The position numbers and the translations under genes are program-made. 10,984 nucleotides of DNA from Candidatus Omnitrophota bacterium (GTDB lineage: Bacteria > Omnitrophota > Gorgyraeia > B26-G9): positions 1 to 10,984 of the forward strand of contig JAGLQQ010000234.1 of assembly GCA_023136735.1 (NCBI GenBank). Reading direction: 5' to 3'. Below are positions 1 through 6,957 of this stretch, piece by piece. The notes under the pieces are model-generated. The model saw only the letters and a program-made list of their open reading frames with translations, searched no databases and was not told the DNA's origin. The first letter of the stretch is position 1. Each line of letters opens with the position of its first letter.

Positions 1-809
1 TGGGCTCACGCTCATAGAATTCTGCGGCAATAATTAAATTCCTTTAATAAGTTGCTAAAAATTATTGTTAAAGTATACTTGATAACTCAATATTTTGCTA
101 ATTATATTTATTCTAGTAGTTGTGACTTAACCCTTTTTGCACTAAGAGGTTAGATAGAGCTTTCCCGCATTACAAGTTAATAATTTTGTGTTTTCGAGAG
201 AATTCATCAAGGATTTTTGAAGAATTATAGTTTGGAGCATTTAAGGTGAAGTAATTCGGAACTTGTTATTTACTGGCACGTTACAATCTATTATGGTTTA
301 ATTTATTGATTTTCAAAACTGTTATGAGCTCTAAAAAGAAGGATTGTCGCACTAATGTGTAAATATCTAAATCACAAATATATTCGTAACACTATGTATT
401 TCATGATGATGCAGATTATCTTCAGATTTCCCATTCTGCTTTTTACTCAATACTCAATCCCTGGTTTTTATTATAAAGCATCCCATTATTCAGGCTCTTT
501 AAAGTTTTTAATAGGTAAATACTGTTTGTTTAACAAATCAAATCGGACCGCAGCACATCGTTACAATTTTTTTTATGCTCACACAAAACCGCAAAGGACA
601 CAGAGTTCACGAAGAAAAACTAAAGCATAAATAATTCTATCACTCAACAGATAGCTTTTTTCGTTATTTCATTGATCTTCACTCTGTACTCTATATGAAC
701 TCTGTGATAAATTCTTTCATGTTTTTCTTTTTTCCCGCGGCCGGGTTTCTTTTTTTCAATATCGTACCCCCTGATTTGCAAAGAAATATCTAATTCTTTT
801 ATATAGCTA
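1..809. other. AT-rich stretch without a convincing gene
   Basis: I see no supportable gene here. A plus-strand frame at 355-630 (91 codons) has no Shine-Dalgarno sequence and no recognisable motif, its composition is like the surrounding spacer, and its last codons run into a dispersed-type repeat, so I treat it as chance. The part nearest the signalling operon holds two inverted copies of an 11-base repeat and a short GC-rich palindrome at 734-745 (CCCG-CGGC-CGGG) flanked by T-runs. That palindrome would suit termination of plus-strand transcription rather than of the minus-strand operon ending at 810. No RNA gene is visible. Confidence 0.6.
591..706. repeat. Inverted pair of CACAGAGTTCA repeats
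   Basis: CACAGAGTTCA at 599-609 is matched exactly by its reverse complement TGAACTCTGTG at 696-706. The left copy sits in the longer context GCAAAGGACACAGAGTTCAC (591-610). As I recall, strings of the type 'CCGCAAAGGACACAGAGTTCAC' are scattered in intergenic DNA of many environmental bacterial genomes, so this may be a member of that dispersed family. The exact inverted match is seen directly; family membership is recalled, not searched. The arms are about 86 bp apart, too far for a compact hairpin. Confidence 0.5.
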
Positions 810-1193
810 TTATGTCTTAGGGGTTTGGTTTTGTATCTTTTTAACCGCAGCTAAAAGATTGTTAAGATCTACGGGTTTCATAAGATATTCGATATCAGAA
901 GATCCTATGGTTTTTATCTGCTCGCAATACGCTTTTGGATCCAATGAACCGCTTAAAATAATAACTGGTATCCGCTTATTTATTCTTTTCATCTCTCGCA
1001 AGATATCAGCGCCTGTTATCCTGGGCATTTTCATATCCATAACCATAAGATCAGCCTTGATATCTGACTGGAGCATCTCCATGGCTTTTTCTCCTCCCAA
1101 AGCAGTTATCACCTCAAACCCACTCTTAGTAAGAAAGGCTTCTAAAAGTTTTACTATCTCAGGCTCATCATCTACTACTAAAATCTTATACAT
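810..1193 (-). CDS. Stand-alone CheY-like response regulator (REC only)
   Basis: A 127-residue cytoplasmic receiver protein that should accept a phosphoryl group from a histidine kinase. All receiver landmarks are present: acidic pair D8-D9 (with E10) after strand 1 (ILVVDDEPE), phospho-acceptor D53 in 'VMDMKMP', the switch serine S81 in 'VIILSGS', and K106 in 'YLMKPVD'. There is no DNA-binding or enzymatic output domain, so it acts through protein contacts or as a relay. Its ATG overlaps the kinase stop codon by one base (TAATG), and a strong Shine-Dalgarno stretch (GGGGAGAGG) lies inside the end of the kinase gene. This points to translational coupling and makes the kinase at 1193-3574 the obvious cognate partner. 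The length is normal for a single receiver domain. The target cannot be read from the sequence. Confidence 0.93.
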   Translation of the reverse strand: MYKILVVDDEPEIVKLLEAFLTKSGFEVITALGGEKAMEMLQSDIKADLMVMDMKMPRITGADILREMKRINKRIPVIILSGSLDPKAYCEQIKTIGSSDIEYLMKPVDLNNLLAAVKKIQNQTPKT

Positions 1194-3574
1194 TACGATT
1201 TCCTCTCCCCATTAATAGGCAAAAATATACTAGCAGATGTCCCCTCATCCGGCTTGCTTTCATATCTTAGTTCTCCTCCATGAGCTTTGACAATACCGTA
1301 ACACACGGAGAGCCCCAGCCCTGTCCCGCTTTCCTTAGTTGTAAAAAACGGGTCAAATATTTTTTCCATATTTTCTTCCGATATACCAACGCCTGTATCT
1401 TCAAAATCTACACGTATATTGCCGTCTTCTTTTGAAGTAACTATAGTAATCGTTCCTCCTGCAGACATGGCTTCCGCGGAATTCTTCAATAAATTCATGA
1501 ATACTTCATTCATTTGTTTCTCGTCTATTTTTATTTGAGGTAAAGACGCTGTGTACTTTTTTGTTATCTTAATATTTGAAAGCGAATATTGATGTTCCAG
1601 TAATTTGACTACGAAATCTAATGATTCATTGATATTTGCTTCTTTAATTTCACCTTTGCTTGGTTTTGAAAACACAAGCAGTCTTCTGATAATATCCTTT
1701 GCCCGCAAACACTGTTCTTTAATTACCTCAAGGCTTTCCTTTAACTGCGGTTGGCCCTCTAAATTCTCCATCAGAGAAAGCTGCGCGTTGCCGGATATTA
1801 TCATCAAGGGATTATTTACTTCATGCGCCATCTCAGAAACCAACGTGCCCAGAGAAGCAAGTTTTTCAGACTGCACCAGCATGTTTTGGGATTGTCTCAA
1901 TTCCTCCAATTTCTTCTCCAGCTCTTCTCTTATCTTGTTATTATCATCCAGCATGCTTATCATTGTTTTGCGGGATTTTATCTCTTCTCTTAAGGCCTGG
2001 GCTAATTTTTCCTCAACTTTCTTGCGCTCGGTAATGTCCTGGTTTACGCCGAAAGTTCTGATTGTTCTTCCTTTCTCATCTTTGACGATAAAATAGCGCA
2101 CAATAATATATCCGGTTTTTCCATCGGCGTAAATAATACGATGTTCAAACTGCCGGCTGAAATCAGGGTCATTAGTTTCACTGGCTTTATGATTTTCTAA
2201 ACCCACTATATACATATCCTCAGGATGAATAAAATGCTTTGCATAATCAGCAGACGACATCGTATATCCGCCGAACTCCTTAGCAGTAGCACCAAACATC
2301 ACGTAAAAGCAATCATTAAATATAAATAAGTCATTTACCACATCATATTCCCAGGGGCCGAGGTGCGCAATCCTAGCAGCATTGGACAGCTGGGCCATAC
2401 TGTTACTAAGCACCTCCTCCACCTTTTTGCGCTCGGCTATTTCCGCAATCAACGTATTTCTGGAAACCATTGTCTTTTGCAAGCTCTCAGCCATTGCGTT
2501 AAAAGCTCTTGAAAGCTGGCCAATTTCATCTTTTGTGTTAGTTCCCACTTTATAATCCAGATTGCCGGAACCGATAATTTCGCTTCCTTTGCGCAGCACA
2601 TGAATCGGGCGGGAGATAATCCCGCCGATAAATATTCCAATTAGCCAGGACAAAATAGGGACAACTATTATAATAGACATTAGTAAAGCTTTTATTTTCC
2701 ACAATGGCGCAAAAACCTCTTTTTCGTCAATTTTTGTTATACAAATCCACTGCATCAACTTTATATGATCGTGAATGCCTAAAACCTTAATTCCTCTGTA
2801 ATCTGTGTACACGAAAGGAACGTGCTTACATCCTTCTGTATTAAATTTTTCAATGTCTTTAAAAGCTTTTTTAATATTTTCGTTATCAAGTTTTAATTTA
2901 AGAAAAGTATCTTTTCTAAAACGAGAAGGTGTTATCATGTAGCCATTTTTATTTACAATATAAATCTCGCCTGTCTTTAAGAGCCCAGTTTCATCACTAG
3001 TTATTTTATTTACCCCCTCAAGGCTACTCCTGCCGACAATTACCCCTAAGAACTCTCCGGTGTTGTTGTCGATGATTGGCGCGGAAAAGGCACAAGAAGG
3101 TGTTTTCCTATATGTGGATATATAAGCATCCTTAATAAAAGCAGCTTTTTTAGCGCCTAAAAAATAAGGCTCTGTTCGTTTATCCAGCCCCATATCCGCT
3201 TTCTTATCTGAGGCGATAACCATTCCGGTTTTATCTAGAACGAAAAGGCTGTAAAAGTACTTAAGAGTCTCGCTCGTATCATTTAATCTCTGCATGGCAT
3301 CGTTTAATCTTTGGTCATAGTCTCCGTCCTCTTTGCTGGTTAGCAATAACTGCTTAATGACAATACTTTCTGATAATTGCCTAGTCGCTTCCTTATTTGC
3401 TTCCAGAAAGGTTTCTATGTGGTAGGCTCTTGACTGAACGGCTGTGCTTAAATGGCTGAATATCGCTGCCTTCGTATTTTCCTTCTCTACACAGTAAATA
3501 ATGCTTACTGCTGATATTGTCAAAATGGCCGTTGTGACAAAAAAAGAAATACTTATCTTATTTGCTATCTTCAT
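1193..3574 (-). CDS. Membrane sensor histidine kinase: Cache-HAMP-PAS-HisKA-HATPase
   Basis: A 793-residue inner-membrane kinase. A first membrane helix (about 7-28) is followed by an extracytoplasmic Cache-like sensor region (about 35-285), a second helix (about 297-318), HAMP (about 320-372), one PAS domain (about 395-516, ending in the usual 'DITERKK'), a coiled coil (about 519-567) and the kinase core. H584 in 'EMAHEVNNPL' is the phosphorylated histidine. The ATP-binding lid shows the N box (N694/N698), G1 'DTGVG' (726-730), F box 'DPFFTTK' (741-747) and G2 'GTGLGL' (750-755). This layout is NtrB-like. Cache domains bind small extracellular ligands such as amino or carboxylic acids, but the ligand here cannot be inferred. 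The gene starts 95 bases after the REC-PAS gene, with a weak GAGAAG before the ATG, and is coupled by TAATG to the CheY-like gene. It looks intact. Confidence 0.94.
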   Translation of the reverse strand: MKIANKISISFFVTTAILTISAVSIIYCVEKENTKAAIFSHLSTAVQSRAYHIETFLEANKEATRQLSESIVIKQLLLTSKEDGDYDQRLNDAMQRLNDTSETLKYFYSLFVLDKTGMVIASDKKADMGLDKRTEPYFLGAKKAAFIKDAYISTYRKTPSCAFSAPIIDNNTGEFLGVIVGRSSLEGVNKITSDETGLLKTGEIYIVNKNGYMITPSRFRKDTFLKLKLDNENIKKAFKDIEKFNTEGCKHVPFVYTDYRGIKVLGIHDHIKLMQWICITKIDEKEVFAPLWKIKALLMSIIIVVPILSWLIGIFIGGIISRPIHVLRKGSEIIGSGNLDYKVGTNTKDEIGQLSRAFNAMAESLQKTMVSRNTLIAEIAERKKVEEVLSNSMAQLSNAARIAHLGPWEYDVVNDLFIFNDCFYVMFGATAKEFGGYTMSSADYAKHFIHPEDMYIVGLENHKASETNDPDFSRQFEHRIIYADGKTGYIIVRYFIVKDEKGRTIRTFGVNQDITERKKVEEKLAQALREEIKSRKTMISMLDDNNKIREELEKKLEELRQSQNMLVQSEKLASLGTLVSEMAHEVNNPLMIISGNAQLSLMENLEGQPQLKESLEVIKEQCLRAKDIIRRLLVFSKPSKGEIKEANINESLDFVVKLLEHQYSLSNIKITKKYTASLPQIKIDEKQMNEVFMNLLKNSAEAMSAGGTITIVTSKEDGNIRVDFEDTGVGISEENMEKIFDPFFTTKESGTGLGLSVCYGIVKAHGGELRYESKPDEGTSASIFLPINGERKS

Positions 3575-3669
3575 AAAGTCTTCTCAAAAACATTGTATTT
3601 ATCGTTTCCGCGGTGTTTGGTTTTAGTCATTTTATAATCACCATTTTCAATAATCTCAGGCCATAGCCT

Positions 3670-5325
3670 TTATTTGTTCTTTAATTCATTCGGCTCTTCC
3701 GTAAGCCTCTTAATTTCATTTTTTAATTCCAAAATCCGCTCTTCCCTGCCTATACTGGCTTTATAGAATATTTCAAGCTCTTTTAAGCGATTTTGAAGTT
3801 CAGTCTCAGCCTTCTTTTTCTCGGTAATGTCTTGCGCAAACCCCGCAAAGCCGTAAGGTTTGCCTTGTTCATTTTTGAGGAGAGTAGTTGTCATTATTGT
3901 CGGAAATGTTGTCCCGTCTTTGCGCATATGCCCTACTTCACCAATTTTGTACCCACTTTGCTTAACCATCACGTTGAACAAGATTACTTCATTCTCCAAC
4001 TGTTCTTTAGTATGAAATATACCTACATGTTTACCTATCAGCTCTTCACTACTCGTGTATCCGTGCATAGCAACCCACGCGTAATTTGCGAACTGTATAT
4101 CTCCTTCAATGTTTATAACGGCAACTCCTTCTGCCGCTTGCTCTACTATTGTTGACATCCGACGTATCTTTTCTTCTCCCTTCTTACGCTCGGTAATATC
4201 AAATACCCTCGCCTGAAGCACTTCCTTACCTTGCAATACCATCTTATCTAACAACACTTCAGCAGGAAAATCAGCGCCGTCCAAACGTCGGTGTAAGTGT
4301 TCAAACCGCATGCTGCCTTCTTTTAAAGCGAATGCAATATTATTCCTGGCGTAATCCATTGAATCGGTGCCATTCGGCTGAGTTGGAGGCGAAAAATCGG
4401 CTGGATGTTTGCTACAAAATTCCTCTTTGGAGGTACAACCAAAAAGCCGTAATGCTGCCTTATTGCAATCGAAAAAACCTTTTTCATCAAGGAGCATTAT
4501 CGCGTCACTCGACGACTCATATAGGACTTGGAGCTTAATTTTACTCTCGAGTATCTTAGTTTCCGCCTTCTTGCGCTCGGTGATGTCCATGCAGGTTCCT
4601 ACAATGCCAACCTGCTTGTCATTACCATCCGTCACTATGCTTGATGTCATAATGGATGGAAAGGATGAGCCATCTTTTCTGACCCTCTGAATCTCACCCC
4701 GCCAGTAGCCATTTTTTTTTATCTGTTCCCAAACCTTCGGGAAATTTTTTTTGCCTTCAGGTGTATCCAGCATAGAGGCCGGCTTTCCGATCAAATCATC
4801 AACCTGATACCCATGCATCTTCGCCCAGGCCGGATTGCCATAAACAAATATCCCCTTTAGATTCGCAATGCCGATTCCGTCCGATAAGCTTTCAATAACC
4901 TGACTGAGTCCGCTTAATCTTTGCTCTACCTCATTGTGGCGAGAGCGTTCTTGCGCCTCTTTTATTTCTTTATCAATAGCAACACAAAGCCGCGACAAAT
5001 TACTTTTCATCAAATAGTCATGCGCGCCTTTTTTCATCATCGCCACCGCAGTTTCCTCACCGATAGTGCCGGATATGACAATAAAAGGAATATCAAGCTG
5101 TTTTTTTTGAACCAGATCTAAAGCCGCAAAGGCGCTAAAATGCGGCAGTTTATAGTCCGCAAGGATTATATCCCATTTCCCTTTGTCAAGAGCGGCTTTC
5201 ATGGCATCTTCAGTTTCTATACGTTCAAAAACTATTTTATAACCGCCGGACTTGATCTTTTCAACAATCAATAAAGCGTCACTTTCTGAATCTTCAACTA
5301 TCAATGCGTGTAATAGTTTATTCAT
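3670..5325 (-). CDS. Orphan receiver-PAS-PAS-PAS signalling protein without kinase domain
   Basis: From the ATG at 5325 the protein has 551 residues. I prefer this start over the frame opening at 5355 because AAAGGAAA lies at good spacing just upstream and the receiver begins directly after it. The N-terminal receiver (1-122) is complete: E11-D12, phospho-acceptor D57 ('LADYKLP'), S85 ('VISGT') and K107 ('YLMKS'). Three PAS domains follow at about 138-250, 262-380 and 390-503, each closed by the 'DITE(R/K)KK' signature, then a charged coiled coil (about 504-545, 'LEIFYKASIGREERILELK'). That coil is the kind that usually leads into a kinase core or ends a PAS scaffold; no HisKA, ATPase, GGDEF or HTH follows. 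Its start overlaps the end of the upstream REC gene by 8 nt (ATGAATAA). It probably relays phosphate-dependent signals by protein contacts, which is inference. Confidence 0.9.
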   Translation of the reverse strand: MNKLLHALIVEDSESDALLIVEKIKSGGYKIVFERIETEDAMKAALDKGKWDIILADYKLPHFSAFAALDLVQKKQLDIPFIVISGTIGEETAVAMMKKGAHDYLMKSNLSRLCVAIDKEIKEAQERSRHNEVEQRLSGLSQVIESLSDGIGIANLKGIFVYGNPAWAKMHGYQVDDLIGKPASMLDTPEGKKNFPKVWEQIKKNGYWRGEIQRVRKDGSSFPSIMTSSIVTDGNDKQVGIVGTCMDITERKKAETKILESKIKLQVLYESSSDAIMLLDEKGFFDCNKAALRLFGCTSKEEFCSKHPADFSPPTQPNGTDSMDYARNNIAFALKEGSMRFEHLHRRLDGADFPAEVLLDKMVLQGKEVLQARVFDITERKKGEEKIRRMSTIVEQAAEGVAVINIEGDIQFANYAWVAMHGYTSSEELIGKHVGIFHTKEQLENEVILFNVMVKQSGYKIGEVGHMRKDGTTFPTIMTTTLLKNEQGKPYGFAGFAQDITEKKKAETELQNRLKELEIFYKASIGREERILELKNEIKRLTEEPNELKNK

Positions 5326-5770
5326 TTGAATTTTCCTTTTTTGGCGGCGGCTCATTCATGAGCAGCCTGTAGAGCCCTAAGCTTTTTATCGCTTCTGAAA
5401 ATTGTTGAAACTTTACGGGTTTACGAACATAGCTATTACAGCCTAAACTATAACCGTTAATCAGATCTTGTTCTTCTTTCGAAGACGTGAGTATGACAAC
5501 AGGAAATAGTTTTGTCCGTTCATTAGCGCGTATCTGCTTCAATACTTCCAGGCCGTTTATTTTTGGTAATTTTATGTCAAGCAAGATAACCGCCGGCATT
5601 CTGTCCGGGCCGTTATCTGTGTATTTTTCTCTCATAAAAAGATAGTCAAGGGCTTCTTGCCCATCCCTTACCACTACCACCTCATTAGTTATTCTATTTT
5701 CCTTTAAGGCTTCCAATGTAAGTTTAATATCATCGCCTCTGTCCTATACAAGCAAAATAATTTTCTTCAT
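5318..5770 (-). pseudogene. Rcp1-type response regulator interrupted by an amber codon
   Basis: Starting at the ATG at 5770, which has a good Shine-Dalgarno sequence (GAGAGGGA), the frame reads MKKIILLV, then TAG at 5746-5744, then DRGDDIKLTLEALKEN and on through a normal receiver to 5318. The amber replaces codon 9, where this family has the first residue of its acidic pair ('LLVEDxxDD'), so a single GAG-to-TAG change would explain it. The rest is intact in 150-codon numbering: phospho-acceptor D65 ('LLDIKLP'), T95 and K117 ('VRKPV'). Internal initiation at the TTG at 5716 could make a 132-residue product, but it would lack strand 1 and the acidic pocket needed for Mg2+ and phosphotransfer. 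Short receivers like this usually sit beside phytochrome-like or PAS kinases, which fits the kinase fragment 21 nt upstream. Suppressed readthrough or a base-call error are alternatives. Confidence 0.85.
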
Positions 5771-5791
5771 TGTTTCCCTCTCTTTTTTAAT

Positions 5792-6040
5792 CTAAAGTTT
5801 TGCAAGTGTGAAGTAAAATGTCACGCTTTTTCTCAACTCACTTTCCGCCCAAATACGGCCGCCATGTTTGTGGATTATTCGCTGCACCGTCGCAAGGCCT
5901 ATGCCTGTTCCCGGAAATTCGGATTCTGAATGAAGCCGCTGAAAAGCGTCGAATAGCTTGTCTTTATATTTTACATCAAAACCAGCTCCATTGTCACGCA
6001 CAAAATATTGCGCTTCCTCTTTAGGTGAATTGTAACTCAT
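5792..6040 (-). pseudogene. Histidine kinase fragment: C-terminal half of the ATPase domain
   Basis: This 82-codon frame holds only the end of a HATPase_c domain of the PAS/phytochrome-type kinases that pair with Rcp1-like regulators. It shows the G1 box 'RDNGAGFD', the F-box region 'LFDAFQRLH', the G2 box 'GTGIGLA' and the closing 'TFYFTL'. The phospho-histidine, the N box and all sensor domains are missing, so it cannot be an active kinase. The apparent ATG (6040-6038) lacks a Shine-Dalgarno sequence and overlaps the TGA that ends a transposase remnant, so it is probably a chance codon at a recombination junction. The stop is TAG (5794-5792), and the next ATG (5770) lies in the same reading frame. 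The ancestral gene was almost certainly the kinase partner of the damaged receiver gene downstream. Confidence 0.85.
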
Positions 6041-6335
6041 AGTGCGACACTTTCAAGCGTTAGATCACTATTACCTTGAATATATTTGTCGTCTGTTAAA
6101 ATGTTTTTGTTTATTATTTGATTTGGTTTTTGATCTTGACCCGGGACGACACAGAGAACGCCCCCTACAGGATTGGTTATTTGAATGATTGCATGAACAT
6201 GATTTGGCATGACAACATGATTATCAATTATCGTGTCTGAATAATATTCTGGTAATGTTCTTAATATTTGGTCAATTGTTTGGCCGGCAATGTTTCAATT
6301 TTTTCCGTTCAACAACCTGTTTTTAGCTTGCACAT
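6037..6335 (-). mobile_element. Decayed IS200/REP-type Y1 transposase remnant
   Basis: On the minus strand an open frame from 6294 to 6037, without a start codon, reads NIAGQTIDQILRTLPEYY, then IDNHVVMPNHVHAIIQI, then a loop with 'PVGGVLCVVPGQDQ'. 'VVMPNHVHAII' (codons at about 6216-6184) is the signature of Y1 (HUH) transposases of the IS200/RAYT group, in which the two histidines belong to the metal-binding HUH motif. Upstream, in another frame, 'AKNRLLNGK' followed by a stop near 6297 resembles the 'TKNR..LFGEI.NGK' stretch of the same family, so at least one frameshift has occurred. The catalytic tyrosine helix and the N-terminal strand are not recognisable. The frame ends in TGA overlapping the ATG of the kinase fragment, placing the remnant at the kinase breakpoint. 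It is inactive. The exact right edge is uncertain. Confidence 0.72.
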
Positions 6336-6356
6336 TGTACTCGTTCCCATCTTCTT

Positions 6357-6390
6357 ACTCCCACCCCGGGGTGGGTGTATTTCCTCACTT
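6357..6390. repeat. REP-like GC palindrome, copy A
   Basis: CCCACCCCGGGGTGGG at 6360-6375 is a perfect 16-base palindrome in otherwise AT-rich DNA. The surrounding 34 bases (ACTCCCACCCCGGGG, then a T-rich spacer, then TCACTT) recur with small differences at 7976-8007. The element lies two bases beyond the stop codon of the membrane-protein gene (6392-6823) and next to the Y1 transposase remnant, the arrangement expected for REP sequences mobilised by such enzymes. It lacks a following T-run on the minus strand, so it is not a classical terminator, though the hairpin could protect the 3' end of that mRNA. The palindrome and the second copy are seen directly; the link to the transposase is inference. 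Confidence 0.6.
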
Positions 6391-6391
6391 T

Positions 6392-6823
6392 TTACTCTTC
6401 TATAAACAACTCCTTCACCATCCTGTTATTGAGAAAAATGACATGCGATACCGCACCTATTGCTATACATAGCCAAATAAACCCGTCACTTAGCCAGGCT
6501 TCAGTGTCGGTAAAAGCATCTTTTATGCCGGCAACTACAGTTACGATTATACAAAATGAAACAAATAGCCAAAACACCGAAAGAGCCTTGCGAGCCCACG
6601 GTTCCCTTCTGAATATCCCTATTCCTATTTTTATGACAATAGCTCCGACGATACCACCGATTATTTGTATAAAGAATGAGCTCGCAGCATTGTTTAGCTG
6701 GTGACTATACAGGCTTATAGCCAGGCCTATAGTAAACACCCAAAACCATATAAATAACGCGGAAAGAATACCAATAACTCCTATTATGTTGAGCAAAATA
6801 TTACATGTTTTTATGCTTTTCAT
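6392..6823 (-). CDS. Small four-helix membrane protein of unknown function
   Basis: From the ATG at 6823 it encodes 143 residues. I chose this start over an upstream TTG (6853) because GGGGGGA lies about nine bases before it. Four hydrophobic segments are visible at about 8-38 (long, with Trp-rich 'FIWFWVF'), 48-70, 81-100 and 113-131. Between helices 2 and 3 is a basic loop 'FRREPWARKAL', a pattern common in small, poorly characterised membrane proteins of the 'reWAR' type; the positive charge suggests this loop faces the cytoplasm. No catalytic or transporter signature is visible. It is flanked by the REP-like palindrome downstream and by a broken secreted-protein gene upstream, which says little about its role. 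The codon pattern and the Shine-Dalgarno sequence support a real gene. I do not assign a function. Confidence 0.72.
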   Translation of the reverse strand: MKSIKTCNILLNIIGVIGILSALFIWFWVFTIGLAISLYSHQLNNAASSFFIQIIGGIVGAIVIKIGIGIFRREPWARKALSVFWLFVSFCIIVTVVAGIKDAFTDTEAWLSDGFIWLCIAIGAVSHVIFLNNRMVKELFIEE

Positions 6824-6957
6824 AACGCGTTGTCCCCCCTTTATTCTGTCCAAATCCGCGGGTTATTTGTTATATTTTTTAACGACGGTTTATCAAAGAT
6901 TATAGGATCCGGCCTTTCTTGTCCTGGCATTATTTGGCGGGCGATTTATTAGAAAAT

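Noticed and set aside
355..630. Plus-strand open frame of 91 codons starting at 355
   Set aside because: No Shine-Dalgarno sequence, no recognisable motif or homology, composition like the surrounding spacer, and the end overlaps a dispersed-type repeat. No other plus-strand gene exists in the window.
645..668. CTATC-ACTCAACA-GATAG hairpin followed by CTTTTTT
   Set aside because: Five-bp AT-rich stem, oriented for plus-strand transcription where no gene is present; probably chance.
734..745. CCCG-CGGC-CGGG hairpin followed by T-rich DNA as terminator of the signalling operon
   Set aside because: The T-run follows it on the plus strand only. The minus-strand transcript would have A-runs after the hairpin, and the stem is only four base pairs.
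2652..2665. 14-base string AAAATAGGGACAAC shared with 10898-10911
   Set aside because: At 2652 it encodes part of the second membrane helix of the kinase (IVVPIL) in an intact frame; the match is short in AT-rich DNA and flanks differ, so it is likely coincidence.
4409..4690. Plus-strand open frames inside the REC-PAS gene and inside the kinase (for example 1605-2096)
   Set aside because: They are antisense shadows of strongly supported minus-strand genes with clear catalytic motifs and have no start signals of their own.
6841..6930. Minus-strand 29-codon frame beginning MPGQERPDPIIFDKPS, ending just before the Shine-Dalgarno sequence of the four-helix membrane protein
   Set aside because: It could be a leader peptide or a gene remnant, but it has no Shine-Dalgarno sequence and I recognise no family. 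An in-frame stop lies a few codons upstream. Worth a homology search, not enough for a feature.
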